From contig DMWU01000065.1 of the NCBI GenBank assembly GCA_003483125.1, forward strand, positions 1-13,876: 13,876 nt of DNA, in the 5' to 3' direction. The DNA comes from Erythrobacter sp. Lineage in GTDB: Bacteria; Pseudomonadota; Alphaproteobacteria; Sphingomonadales; Sphingomonadaceae. Positions 1-7,309 of the stretch are shown here, piece after piece. Positions within the stretch are counted from its first letter, which is position 1. Each line of letters starts with the position of its first letter. The translations under genes and the position numbers were made by a program. The notes beneath the pieces are model-generated. The model had not been told where the DNA came from, ran no database searches, and saw nothing but the letters and a program-made list of their open reading frames with translations.

Positions 1-315
1 CCGCATTTCGCGCTTGTATGGCTGGGCATGGGCGGCGACGGCCATATCGCTTCGCTTTTTCCCAATACCGATCCCAAGGCGGACGATACCCGGCTGCTTC
101 GCAGGCTTACCCCCGACCCTCTGCCGCCAGAGGCACCTTTTGACAGGATCACGCTGACCATTCCGGCCCTTCTCAAAAGCGACGCGCTGTTGTTCACGCT
201 TGGCGGCTCGATGGAAAAGCGCGCGCTATTCGAGGCCGCATCGCGCGGCGAGAATGATTTGCCGATCGCCCGGCTTCTTTCTGCAGCGAACGCGCAGGTG
301 GCATGTTTCGCCTGA
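1..315 (+). CDS. pgl: 6-phosphogluconolactonase, C-terminal part (5' end outside window)
   Basis: Hydrolyses 6-phosphogluconolactone to 6-phosphogluconate in the cytosol, the second step of the oxidative pentose phosphate and Entner-Doudoroff routes. The open frame enters from the window edge and 104 codons are visible. The family signature GMGGDGHIASLFPNT sits at fragment residues 9-23 and includes the catalytic GDGH histidine. The C-terminal TLGGSMEKR segment and the PIARLL-like tail also match the family, in which a late K-R/P-x-x-x-L region closes the sugar-phosphate site. The full protein should be about 220-240 residues, so roughly the last 45% is present. Its TGA lies 13 nt inside the next gene, so the Nudix gene is probably co-transcribed. 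The upstream neighbours (often zwf and edd) cannot be seen. The identification is firm. Confidence 0.93.
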   Translation, partial: PHFALVWLGMGGDGHIASLFPNTDPKADDTRLLRRLTPDPLPPEAPFDRITLTIPALLKSDALLFTLGGSMEKRALFEAASRGENDLPIARLLSAANAQVACFA

Positions 316-782
316 TCCCTGCGCCATTGCACCGACTTGCCCTGCGCCTGGCGTTTCCTTTGCGGCATAAATGGCGGCAATGGCGGGCCATGCCGCTAAA
401 TGGCTGCTCGATTGTGGTTACGGATCTTTCGGGCGCGATACTGATGCTGCGCCATCATTATGGGTCGCAAAACTGGTCGCTTCCGGGAGGGGGTGTAAAA
501 CGCGGTGAAGATGCTGAAGCTGCGGCCTTGCGCGAATTGAAAGAGGAAGTCGGGATAGACGCGGAACAGCTGAGACTTGTCGAAGTGATCGAGGATGAAG
601 TTTCAGGCTCGCCCCATATCTGCCACCTTTTCACGGTCACCTGCGACCAGCACCCTGTAGCGGACAATCGCGAGATTGCAGAGGCGAAGTTCTTCCCCGC
701 CCATTCGTTACCGGAACCGATGTCGAGCCAGGCAAGGACACGGCTTCGAGCGTGGCGCGAGTGGCGCCAAGAGGGAAACTAG
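303..782 (+). CDS. Nudix hydrolase
   Basis: A 159-residue cytosolic hydrolase of a nucleoside diphosphate linked to some other group; the substrate cannot be told from sequence. The Nudix box is complete at residues 63-85 (G63, E69, R77, E78, L79, E81, E82, G84, I85), with the metal-binding R-E-x-x-E-E helix intact. It is preceded by the usual W-S-L-P-G-G-G strand. The first 30 residues form a basic, amphipathic extension (PAPLHRLALRLAF). I keep the ATG at 303 because I recall similar extensions in sphingomonad Nudix proteins; an alternative ATG at 390 would remove it. The upstream ribosome site is weak (AGGTGG-like). The start overlaps the pgl stop by 13 nt, so translation is probably coupled. 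The TAG stop shares the CTAG at 779-782 with convergent dinB. The family call is sure, the substrate unknown. Confidence 0.9.
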   Translation: MFRLIPAPLHRLALRLAFPLRHKWRQWRAMPLNGCSIVVTDLSGAILMLRHHYGSQNWSLPGGGVKRGEDAEAAALRELKEEVGIDAEQLRLVEVIEDEVSGSPHICHLFTVTCDQHPVADNREIAEAKFFPAHSLPEPMSSQARTRLRAWREWRQEGN

Positions 783-1906
783 AGCAGCGAGAGCTGAGGG
801 TCGTCGCCCTTCGCTTTTTCGCTCGAGCTTTCGCCTTCCATATTGGAAAGCCCCAGCCCCATCAGGCGGATGGGCAAAGGCAATGGCAACGTCTGGTCAA
901 GCAATTCGCTGGCGAGCCGCGCGAATTGCTTCTTGTCCTCAATATAGTGTCCTGCAGATCGCGATCGGGTGATGAGCCGGAAATCCGAATAACGCATTTT
1001 CAGCGTCACAGTGCGGCCGCGCGACTTGGACTTCTCGATCCGCCTCCAAACGGTGTCGACAATATCGTCGAGCACTTCACGCAATCGTTGACCGGATGAG
1101 ATATCTTCATTGAAAGTACGCTCGCCACTAACGGACTTGCGGCTTCGATGGGCGCTGACCCGACGAAGGTCGATCCCACGCGCTGCGCGATATAGATATC
1201 CCGCAAAGCTGCCGAAATGCTGGCGCAGGAATTCAATATCCTTGGCAGCAAGATCTGCGCCGGTCTGGATTCCAAGCTTGGCCATTTTCTCTGCGCCTTT
1301 TGGACCGACCCCATGAAATCGCCGCACGGGGAGGTTGGCGACGAAGTCCGCGCCCTGCCCGGGCCGAATGACACAAAGTCCGTCCGGCTTGTTCTGGTCG
1401 CTTGCCAGCTTGGCCAGAAACTTATTGTAAGAGACGCCGGCACTCGCGGTCAGCTTTGTCTTGGCCTTGATTTCTTGCCGGATCAGCTCGGCGATGCGCG
1501 TGGCGGAGCCGATACCCAGCAAGTCGTCGGTCACATCGAGATAGGCTTCATCCAGGCTCAGCGGCTCGATATGCGGAGTATAGTGGGCAAAGATCGCGCG
1601 GATCTGACGCGATGCTTCTTTGTAGGCATCGAAGCGGTGGCGCACGAAGATGAGATCGGGGCAGAGCCTCTTTGCCGTGACGGACGGCATCGCGCTGCGC
1701 ACGCCGAACTTACGTGCTTCATAGCTGGCGGCGGCCACCACGCCGCGCCCGCCCGATCCACCAACGGCAACCGGCTTGCCGCGCAATTCGGGATTGTCCC
1801 GTTGCTCTACGCTCGCAAAAAAAGCGTCCATATCGACATGGATGATCTTGCGCAGTCCATCGCCGGCCTCTCCATCTTCATCCTTGGCTGGTGCTTCATT
1901 TGCCAT
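779..1906 (-). CDS. dinB: DNA polymerase IV (Y-family translesion polymerase)
   Basis: Error-prone polymerase that copies past damaged bases. With the start at 1906 it has 375 residues. Visible are the palm motif IIHVDMDAFFASVEQ (catalytic D25 and steric-gate F29/F30 region), SLDEAYLD at 117-124 (catalytic D119-E120), the HhH-like LPVRRFHGVGPKGAEKMAKLG segment near 192-212, and a little-finger domain to about residue 353. The last five residues, QLSLL, match the bacterial beta-clamp-binding consensus QL(S/D)L(F/L). Longer starts exist (ATG 1945, GTG 1963), but they add a hydrophobic N-terminus atypical of DinB and would crowd the divergent promoter region. No start has a convincing Shine-Dalgarno, so the start is uncertain by up to 19 codons. 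The gene converges on the Nudix gene with a 4-nt overlap. I found no alphaproteobacterial LexA box upstream. Confidence 0.93.
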   Translation of the reverse strand: MANEAPAKDEDGEAGDGLRKIIHVDMDAFFASVEQRDNPELRGKPVAVGGSGGRGVVAAASYEARKFGVRSAMPSVTAKRLCPDLIFVRHRFDAYKEASRQIRAIFAHYTPHIEPLSLDEAYLDVTDDLLGIGSATRIAELIRQEIKAKTKLTASAGVSYNKFLAKLASDQNKPDGLCVIRPGQGADFVANLPVRRFHGVGPKGAEKMAKLGIQTGADLAAKDIEFLRQHFGSFAGYLYRAARGIDLRRVSAHRSRKSVSGERTFNEDISSGQRLREVLDDIVDTVWRRIEKSKSRGRTVTLKMRYSDFRLITRSRSAGHYIEDKKQFARLASELLDQTLPLPLPIRLMGLGLSNMEGESSSEKAKGDDPQLSLL

Positions 1907-2017
1907 GCCGAGTAGATAGGGATTGCTGATCAGAAGCGGAACCATTAAGGACGCGAAGAACACAACCTATTGAAATTCGCGCTTCCATTCAGCTGCATCT
2001 GCGCGCAAGGAATGGTG
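1907..2017. promoter_or_regulatory. Divergent control region between dinB and MFS transporter
   Basis: These 111 bases separate two genes read outward, so both promoters should lie here. The plus-strand gene has an AAGGA ribosome site at 2007-2011, six bases before its ATG at 2018. A TGATCA palindrome lies at 1927-1932. Two GAAC words occur at 1939-1942 and 1958-1961, but their 15-base spacing does not fit the GTTC-N7-GTTC (GAAC-N7-GAAC) LexA operator of alphaproteobacteria. No clear -35/-10 pair can be named by eye. The call rests on layout only. Confidence 0.4.
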
Positions 2018-3280
2018 ATGAGCGAAACCGGGGGCAAACCACGATCCCATTTGGGCGAGCGCGAACTGATCGTGCTGATGGCGCTGCTGATGAGCCTGCA
2101 GGCCTTTGGCATCGATTCCATGCTGCCTGCGATCGGAGTGATGGCAGATGAATTGGGCGCGGCGGGTAATGATCGCCAATATGTGATCAGCGCCTATTTC
2201 CTGGGGGCCGGTATCGGCGCCTTCTTCCCCGGTGCCTTTGCAGACCGGTTTGGTCGTAGGCCGGTGCTGTTCGTTGGCCTCGTTTCCTATGTTGTGCTCT
2301 CGCTAGCCTGCTCGATGGTCTCCGATTTCACCACGCTGCTTGTGTTGCGACTGGTGCAGGGGATTGCCTGTGCAGGGCTGAGCGTTGTCCCCACTGCGAT
2401 AGTGCGTGACCGTGTAGGCGGAGATCGCATGGCCAAGATGATGAGCTTGATCATCATGATATTCCTGGCGGTGCCCGTTTTCGCCCCAGCGATCGGCCAG
2501 CTGATCCTGCTGTTTGCCGATTGGCGCGCGATATTTGATGCCATGGCGATCATGGGTGCGCTGGTTGGCCTGTGGGTCTGGTTCCGCCTACCCGAAAGCC
2601 TGACGGAAGAGAATGTGCAGCAGCTCGCACCGCGCGTAATCCTAGGCAATATGGCCCAAGCCCTCTCAAACCGTGTTGCGGTCGGCTATGTCATTGGCAG
2701 CGCGTTGGTGTTTGGTTCGCTCTTCGGTTTCCTCAATTCATCGCAGCAACTGATCAGCGAGAGCTTTGGTGCGGGCGATTATTTCGCTCTGATCTTCGGC
2801 GGCGCGGTGATGGGCATGGTCGTCTCTAGCTTCACCAATTCCCGCATCGTCGAGAAATTTGGCGCGCGACGCGTTAGCCACACGGCATTGTTCGGGTTCC
2901 TGGCGGCCAGCATGGCGCAAGCGATCCTTGCTGGCAGGGGCGGCCAGACCTTGTGGGAGTTCGTCCCGCTTCTGGCGCTGAATATGACCATGCTGGGTTT
3001 TGTTGGTGCCAATTTCAGCTCAATCGCGATGCAGCCCTTTCAACATATTGCGGGCGCTGCATCCTCCGCGCAAACCAGCCTGCGTATGGTAACCGGTGCC
3101 GTGTTGGGCGCGCTCATTGGCCAGGCTTATGATGGAACGGCATTTCCGCTGGGCGTCGCGATGACCCTGTGCGCGGTAACTGCATTGGCGCTGGTGCTGT
3201 ATAGTGAGCGCGGCAAGCTGTTCCGTCGCCCAGGAGAGGCACGGAAATATATGTTACTACACGATATTATGCGGCCTTGA
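2018..3280 (+). CDS. MFS transporter, Bcr/CflA-type drug efflux
   Basis: An inner-membrane, proton-driven exporter of 420 residues, the normal size for a 12-helix major facilitator. Motif A is clear at about 72-83 (GAFADRFGRRPV) in the loop after helix 2. The helix-1 segment SLQAFGIDSMLPAIG matches the Bcr/CflA pattern of a D-x-x-L-P-A-x core. AVPVFAPAIGQLI near 151-163 corresponds to the antiporter motif of helix 5. The Bcr/CflA family exports bicyclomycin, chloramphenicol, sulfonamides or sugars; which applies here cannot be told. I chose the ATG at 2018 because AAGGA stands six bases upstream; starts at 1970 (TTG) and 2012 (ATG) have no properly placed ribosome site. The gene stands alone on this strand, divergent from dinB and convergent with the carboxylase operon. 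No regulator is adjacent. Confidence 0.88.
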   Translation: MSETGGKPRSHLGERELIVLMALLMSLQAFGIDSMLPAIGVMADELGAAGNDRQYVISAYFLGAGIGAFFPGAFADRFGRRPVLFVGLVSYVVLSLACSMVSDFTTLLVLRLVQGIACAGLSVVPTAIVRDRVGGDRMAKMMSLIIMIFLAVPVFAPAIGQLILLFADWRAIFDAMAIMGALVGLWVWFRLPESLTEENVQQLAPRVILGNMAQALSNRVAVGYVIGSALVFGSLFGFLNSSQQLISESFGAGDYFALIFGGAVMGMVVSSFTNSRIVEKFGARRVSHTALFGFLAASMAQAILAGRGGQTLWEFVPLLALNMTMLGFVGANFSSIAMQPFQHIAGAASSAQTSLRMVTGAVLGALIGQAYDGTAFPLGVAMTLCAVTALALVLYSERGKLFRRPGEARKYMLLHDIMRP

Positions 3281-3285
3281 TTTGG

Positions 3286-3408
3286 GCGCTAATGCTTCGC
3301 TACTTGAGCGCGAAAACGGCCCGCAGGGCCGCAAGGGCGACCGCCCGCCCGCAGCGATGCGACCTTTAGGTCGCGTGAGCGAGGAAATCGCACGCCGGAG
3401 GGCGTGCG
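3286..3408. repeat. Multi-hairpin palindromic element between convergent genes
   Basis: The gap between the transporter stop and the carboxylase beta stop is filled with inverted repeats in series. They are GCGCT/AGCGC (3286-3290, 3307-3311), CGGCCC-GCA-GGGCCG (3317-3331), GGGC-GACC-GCCC (3335-3346), GCGACC-TTTA-GGTCGC (3359-3374, extendable by two pairs) and CGCACGCC-GGAG-GGCGTGCG (3389-3408). The last hairpin is flanked by direct repeats GGAAATC at 3383-3389 and 3408-3414, and the right copy runs into the stop codon of the beta subunit gene. No U-tract follows any stem, so a classic intrinsic terminator is not obvious. A two-way transcription end or a REP/BIME-like dispersed element are both reasonable. 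That it is a multicopy repeat is inference from structure, not from seeing other copies. Confidence 0.65.
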
Positions 3409-3412
3409 GAAA

Positions 3413-4960
3413 TCAAGATGCCAACTTTCGCCACGCCAGCTCGGCAAATTCGCATAGTAGTGGCCGCGTATCGCGCGGATCGATAATGTCCTCGACATTA
3501 AACATTTCGGCACTGCGGAAGGGCGAAGTGACCTTATCAAGCCTCTCACGGATTGCCTCCAGCGTAGCTTCAGGATCGTCGCTCGCTTCCAGCTCCGACT
3601 TGTAGGCTACTTCGAGCCCGCCAGCGATAGGCAACGAGCCCCAATCGCCGCTAGGCCAGCAATAGCGATACTGGAACTTGTCCGCATTGCTCATCGCGCT
3701 GCCGGCAATACCATAGGCGCGGCGCATAACGATTGAGGCAAGCGGGACGCTGGCTTTGTAAACGGCATTCATGGCTTGCACGCCATAGCGGATCGTGCCT
3801 GCCATCTCCGCCTCGCGCCCGATCATGAATCCGGGATTGTCGACGAGGTGAACGATGGGCAGGCGGAACTGGTCGGCCAGTTTGACGAAGCGTTCTACCT
3901 TCTCGCTCGTCTTGGCGTCCCAAGATCCGCCCAGGAAGCTGGGGTCGCTAGCCAATACGGCGACCGGCCAACCATCCAGGCGGGCAAGTGCGGTAATTGC
4001 GGCCCGGCCCCACATACGGCCAATCTCGAACACGGTGCCGCGATCGAACACCATATCCATTGCCTGTCGCATGGAATAAACCTGCTTCGGGTTGCGCGGG
4101 ACGAGGCTGAGCAATTCTTCCTCGCGCCGATGCACTGGGTCGAGGCAGTTTGAACGGCGCGCCAATTGGCCGACATGTTCGGGCATGAAGCTAAGGAAAT
4201 GCCGCGCGCGGGCGAATGCCTCTTCCTCGCTCGCTACCTCGTCATCGACCACGCCATTGCGGGTGTGAATGTCTGAACCGCCGAGCGATTCCTTGGCTTC
4301 CTGATGGCTGGCAGAGCCATCTTTGTAGGCATCGCCCAAGGCATCCACCACGGCAGGACCAGCAGCGAATATTTGCGAGAGCCCGCGCACCATGATCGAA
4401 TAATGGCTGGCGACTATACGCGCTGCGCCAAGGCCAGCGGTTGGGCCGAGGGCAAGTGCCACAACGGGAACTGTGTCGAGATTCTCAACCACATCGCCCC
4501 AGCCGGGGACTGCGGGAATATAGGTCGCGCCGATCTGTTCCAGCGTCTTGACCGAGCCGCCACCACCCGTGCCATCGATCATGCGGATCATAGGCAGTTT
4601 CAGCTCATGCGCCATCTGCTCGGCCTGAACCATCTTGCGCTTGATCCCGGCATCTGCCGCGCCGCCGCGAATGGTGAAGTCATCTGCGGTGGCGACTACT
4701 GGCCGGCCGTTGATCGTGGCCTTGCCGAACAGGAATGGGGCGGGGAGGACACTCTCCAAATCGCCCTTTTCATCGTAGGTGCCTTTGCCCGCAATCTTGC
4801 CGATTTCGTGGAATGAGCCATCATCAACAAGTGCGGCGAGCCTTGCGCGCGCATCCATCTTGCCTCGGCCATGCTGGCGCGCGACCTTCTCCTCGCCGCC
4901 CATTTTCTCGGCGAGCGCCTCGCGCTGGCGTAGTTCCTCGAGTTCCTTCTCCCAGCTCAT
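3413..4960 (-). CDS. Acyl-CoA carboxylase beta subunit (carboxyltransferase)
   Basis: Moves the carboxyl group from carboxybiotin to an acyl-CoA (acetyl-, propionyl- or another), working with the alpha subunit encoded just upstream. It has 515 residues, the usual length for PccB/AccD-type subunits. Two crotonase-like halves are visible. The N-half has GRGKMDARARLAALVDDGSF (31-50), TIRGGAADAG (96-105), GTGGGGSVKTL (130-140) and LGPTAGLGAARI (171-182). The C-half has FLGGSWDAKTSEKVERFVKLAD (342-363), VDNPGFMIGREAE (373-385) and AYGIAGSAM (415-423). At the selectivity position of actinobacterial enzymes (Asp in propionyl-, Ile in acetyl-CoA types) this protein has Ser421, so I leave the substrate open. 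Its ATG overlaps the alpha stop as ATGA (4957-4960), and GGAG lies 11 bases upstream. Last gene of the minus-strand cluster. Confidence 0.9.
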   Translation of the reverse strand: MSWEKELEELRQREALAEKMGGEEKVARQHGRGKMDARARLAALVDDGSFHEIGKIAGKGTYDEKGDLESVLPAPFLFGKATINGRPVVATADDFTIRGGAADAGIKRKMVQAEQMAHELKLPMIRMIDGTGGGGSVKTLEQIGATYIPAVPGWGDVVENLDTVPVVALALGPTAGLGAARIVASHYSIMVRGLSQIFAAGPAVVDALGDAYKDGSASHQEAKESLGGSDIHTRNGVVDDEVASEEEAFARARHFLSFMPEHVGQLARRSNCLDPVHRREEELLSLVPRNPKQVYSMRQAMDMVFDRGTVFEIGRMWGRAAITALARLDGWPVAVLASDPSFLGGSWDAKTSEKVERFVKLADQFRLPIVHLVDNPGFMIGREAEMAGTIRYGVQAMNAVYKASVPLASIVMRRAYGIAGSAMSNADKFQYRYCWPSGDWGSLPIAGGLEVAYKSELEASDDPEATLEAIRERLDKVTSPFRSAEMFNVEDIIDPRDTRPLLCEFAELAWRKLAS

Positions 4961-6828
4961 TCTTCGGTAGGCTCCACGACTGCCAGCAGCGCTTCGACCT
5001 GCACCTGCGCCCCCGCGCTTGCGGAAAGCTCTGTCACTGTGCCGTCGAAAGGCGCCGTGAGCGCATGTTCCATCTTCATCGCCTCCAGTACCATTAGGCG
5101 CTGGCCCGCCGTTACCGTATCACCATCCTTGACGTCGACCGCGATGACCTTGCCCGGCATCGGAGCGATGATGTCGCCATCATGCGCGTGGTGATGGCCA
5201 GCGCCGCGTGTTTCCAAAGCAAATGCAAATGCCTTACCCCCAGAGAACACGACTATTCGCCCTTGATGAACCGCTCCAGTTGCAGCGATGCCGAAATCGG
5301 CCTGGCCGACATCTACAGTTCGTATCTCGCCATCGAATTCGAGTGTCGCCCTCAATTGAGCAGGTGCATTGAGCCGTAAACCGACTGGCCGAAGATCAAG
5401 ATCAATAGTGGAATCTTCAAACGCAAAGGCTGCTGCTGCGTACCAAATCGCGTCATCAGGAGTGGGATCCGGAATCAGGATGTCAATCTTACGCTCAATG
5501 AAACCTGTATCAATTGCCCCACGATCAAAATCTTCATCGTCGAGTGCCCTAGCCAAGAAAGCTGCGTTGGTCTTTACCGGCCAAATCTCGGCCTCCTCGG
5601 TGATAAGGGTGAGTTCGTCGATTGCCTCAACCCGGTTGTGGCCCCAGGCGACAAGTTTAGCTATCATCGGGTCATAGAATGGTGAAATGGAGTCTCCTTC
5701 TTCGACCCCGGTTTCTATTCGTCCGACACTACCTAGAGTGAGATGCTCCAACTGCCCTGTGCTCGGCAGAAATCCTTTCGCTGGATCCTCTGCATAGAGG
5801 CGCGCTTCGATAGCGTGGCCGTTGATCGAAAGCTCATCCTGCTTGAGTGGGATTGGTTCGCCGCTAGCAATGCGCAGCTGCCATTTGACAAGGTCAACGC
5901 CGGTGATCTCTTCGGTCACAGGATGTTCGACCTGCAGCCGTGTGTTCATCTCCATGAAGAAGATACGGTCGGCACGCAGTCCCTCTGAAGCATCGGCGAT
6001 AAACTCAATCGTGCCAGCACCTTCATAATTCACCGCCTTGGCGGCGCGTACGGCTGCGGCACAAATTTCCTCGCGTGTTGCCTCATCCATGCCCGGCGCT
6101 GGCGCTTCCTCGATCACCTTCTGGTGGCGACGTTGGAGCGAGCAATCGCGTTCAAACAGATGGACGACATTGCCATGGCTGTCGCCAAAGATCTGCACCT
6201 CGATATGGCGCGGTGAAGTGATCCATTTCTCCAGCAATACCTCGTCATTCGAGAAGCTGGCCTTGGCCTCGCGTCGGCAGCTTTCGAGATCAGCCTCGAA
6301 ATTCTCCGCTTTGTCGACCTTGCGCATGCCCTTGCCGCCGCCGCCAGCAACTGCCTTGATCAGCACGGGATAGCCGATCGCGTCAGCCTCTTTCTTCAGG
6401 CGCTTTACCGACTGGTCTTCACCCAGGTAGCCAGGCGTCACAGGCACGCCCGCATCCATCATCAATTGCTTGGCTGCATCTTTCAGACCCATCGCCTCAA
6501 TGCTTTCGGGCTTAGGGCCGACCCAGATCAGGCCAGCGTCAATCACGGCCCGCGCGAAATCGGCATTCTCTGAAAGGAAGCCATAGCCCGGGTGGATTGC
6601 CTCTGCGCCGGTTTCCTTGGCCGCGGCGATGATCTTCTCGCCCACCAGATAGCTTTCAGCGGCTGGCGAAGGGCCGATATGCACGGCCTCGTCCGCGCTG
6701 CGTGTATGCAGCGCCTTGGCATCGGCATCGGAATAGACTGCGACGGTCGCAATACCCATCTCGTGCGCAGTGCGCATGATGCGGCAGGCAATCTCGCCTC
6801 GATTAGCAATCAGTAACTTCGTGATCAT
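4957..6828 (-). CDS. Acyl-CoA carboxylase alpha subunit (biotin carboxylase + biotin carrier)
   Basis: Uses ATP and bicarbonate to carboxylate its own biotin, which the beta subunit then uses. It has 623 residues. The biotin carboxylase N-domain begins LIANRGEIACRI (6-17). The ATP-grasp part has the glycine-rich GGGGKGMRK (162-170), HIEVQIFGD (208-216), ERDCSLQRRHQKVIEE (226-241) and MEMNTRLQVEHPVTE (292-306). A linker of about 450-550 carries a His-rich patch (GHHHAHD, 544-550). The biotinyl domain ends the chain with VLEAMKMEHAL, biotin on Lys585. I chose the ATG at 6828 because the LIANRG start is the family N-terminus; the longer frame to 7134 only overlaps the neighbouring gene. GGAGG lies 16 bases upstream, too far for a strong site, so translation may be coupled to the preceding gene, whose stop is 10 bases away. 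Residues about 417-476 are encoded by DNA of only about 48% GC. Confidence 0.93.
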   Translation of the reverse strand: MITKLLIANRGEIACRIMRTAHEMGIATVAVYSDADAKALHTRSADEAVHIGPSPAAESYLVGEKIIAAAKETGAEAIHPGYGFLSENADFARAVIDAGLIWVGPKPESIEAMGLKDAAKQLMMDAGVPVTPGYLGEDQSVKRLKKEADAIGYPVLIKAVAGGGGKGMRKVDKAENFEADLESCRREAKASFSNDEVLLEKWITSPRHIEVQIFGDSHGNVVHLFERDCSLQRRHQKVIEEAPAPGMDEATREEICAAAVRAAKAVNYEGAGTIEFIADASEGLRADRIFFMEMNTRLQVEHPVTEEITGVDLVKWQLRIASGEPIPLKQDELSINGHAIEARLYAEDPAKGFLPSTGQLEHLTLGSVGRIETGVEEGDSISPFYDPMIAKLVAWGHNRVEAIDELTLITEEAEIWPVKTNAAFLARALDDEDFDRGAIDTGFIERKIDILIPDPTPDDAIWYAAAAFAFEDSTIDLDLRPVGLRLNAPAQLRATLEFDGEIRTVDVGQADFGIAATGAVHQGRIVVFSGGKAFAFALETRGAGHHHAHDGDIIAPMPGKVIAVDVKDGDTVTAGQRLMVLEAMKMEHALTAPFDGTVTELSASAGAQVQVEALLAVVEPTEE

Positions 6829-6838
6829 TGGCTTAGAA

Positions 6839-7309
6839 TCACCGCCCCTCCGGACATTCATTTGGTTCGACAGTGTACATGAGGGAGGCAATTTTCCATT
6901 TGCCTTCAATTCGCACAAGGTCAAACACGTCGATCCCACAATGGGTCCGTTTGCCATTATAGTCGAAGCTGTAGGGCATCCATGCGACTGCGATGTCACG
7001 ATGGACCAAGACCGTGGGATCCCAGTAAACCTCGTAAAGTGCACCCTCCTGCGATTGGATGCTTTCCCAAACATCGGTGAAGGTACGCTCGCGATACGGT
7101 GGGCGTCCCTCCGCAAAGCTCGCGACACGGACATAGCCTGCGTCGGTCATTACTGCACGCATCCCTTCAGCGTCCTTGGTGTTCAAGGCCTCGAAAAAAC
7201 GGTCAATCGTTTCGAGCACTTCTGCATTGCTGTTGTCTTGCGCAATGGCCGCCGGATTGGCGCTGAGACTTGCCAGTATAAGCAGGAAGATTGCGAGCAA
7301 TCTCATCAT
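6839..7309 (-). CDS. Secreted SnoaL/NTF2-like domain protein
   Basis: A 156-residue protein with a signal peptide: M-M-R, a hydrophobic LLAIFLLILASL core, and a likely AIA/Q cleavage near residue 23. The mature part looks like a cone-shaped NTF2-like (SnoaL/DUF4440) fold. It opens with a helix, EVLETIDRFFEALNTKDAEGMRAVM, has the mid-strands AVAWMPYSFDY, and ends FDLVRIEGKWKIASLMYTV, a typical last pair of strands in this family. Such proteins serve as ligand-binding pockets or small isomerases/hydrolases; no specific catalytic set can be named here. The tandem ATGs at 7309 and 7306 follow TTTGGAGAAAG; GGAG is 4 bases from the first and 7 from the second, so the second may be used. It sits 10 bases before the carboxylase alpha start, which is odd company for an exported protein. 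GC is near 50%, lower than its neighbours. Confidence 0.75.
   Translation of the reverse strand: MMRLLAIFLLILASLSANPAAIAQDNSNAEVLETIDRFFEALNTKDAEGMRAVMTDAGYVRVASFAEGRPPYRERTFTDVWESIQSQEGALYEVYWDPTVLVHRDIAVAWMPYSFDYNGKRTHCGIDVFDLVRIEGKWKIASLMYTVEPNECPEGR

Noticed and set aside
1217..1915. 232-codon plus-strand frame opposite dinB
   Set aside because: It is the antisense shadow of dinB in high-GC DNA, with no recognisable domain, and dinB is certain.
1939..1961. Two GAAC words upstream of dinB as an SOS (LexA) operator
   Set aside because: The alphaproteobacterial operator needs a 7-base spacer; here it is 15.
1907..1963. Longer dinB starts at ATG 1945 or GTG 1963
   Set aside because: They add a hydrophobic stretch unlike DinB proteins, lack a ribosome site, and would leave almost no room for the divergent promoters.
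3204..3605. 133-codon plus-strand frame across the hairpin cassette, and the 86-codon minus frame there
   Set aside because: The Arg/Gly/Pro-rich translations come from the palindromes and from the opposite strand of the beta subunit gene; no domain is visible.
4304..4816. 170-codon plus-strand frame inside the beta subunit gene
   Set aside because: It is an antisense shadow of a well-supported gene and has no protein family features.
6829..7134. 102-residue N-terminal extension of the carboxylase alpha frame
   Set aside because: It overlaps the SnoaL-like gene, has no family similarity, and the true N-terminus (MITKLLIANRGEIA) starts at 6828.
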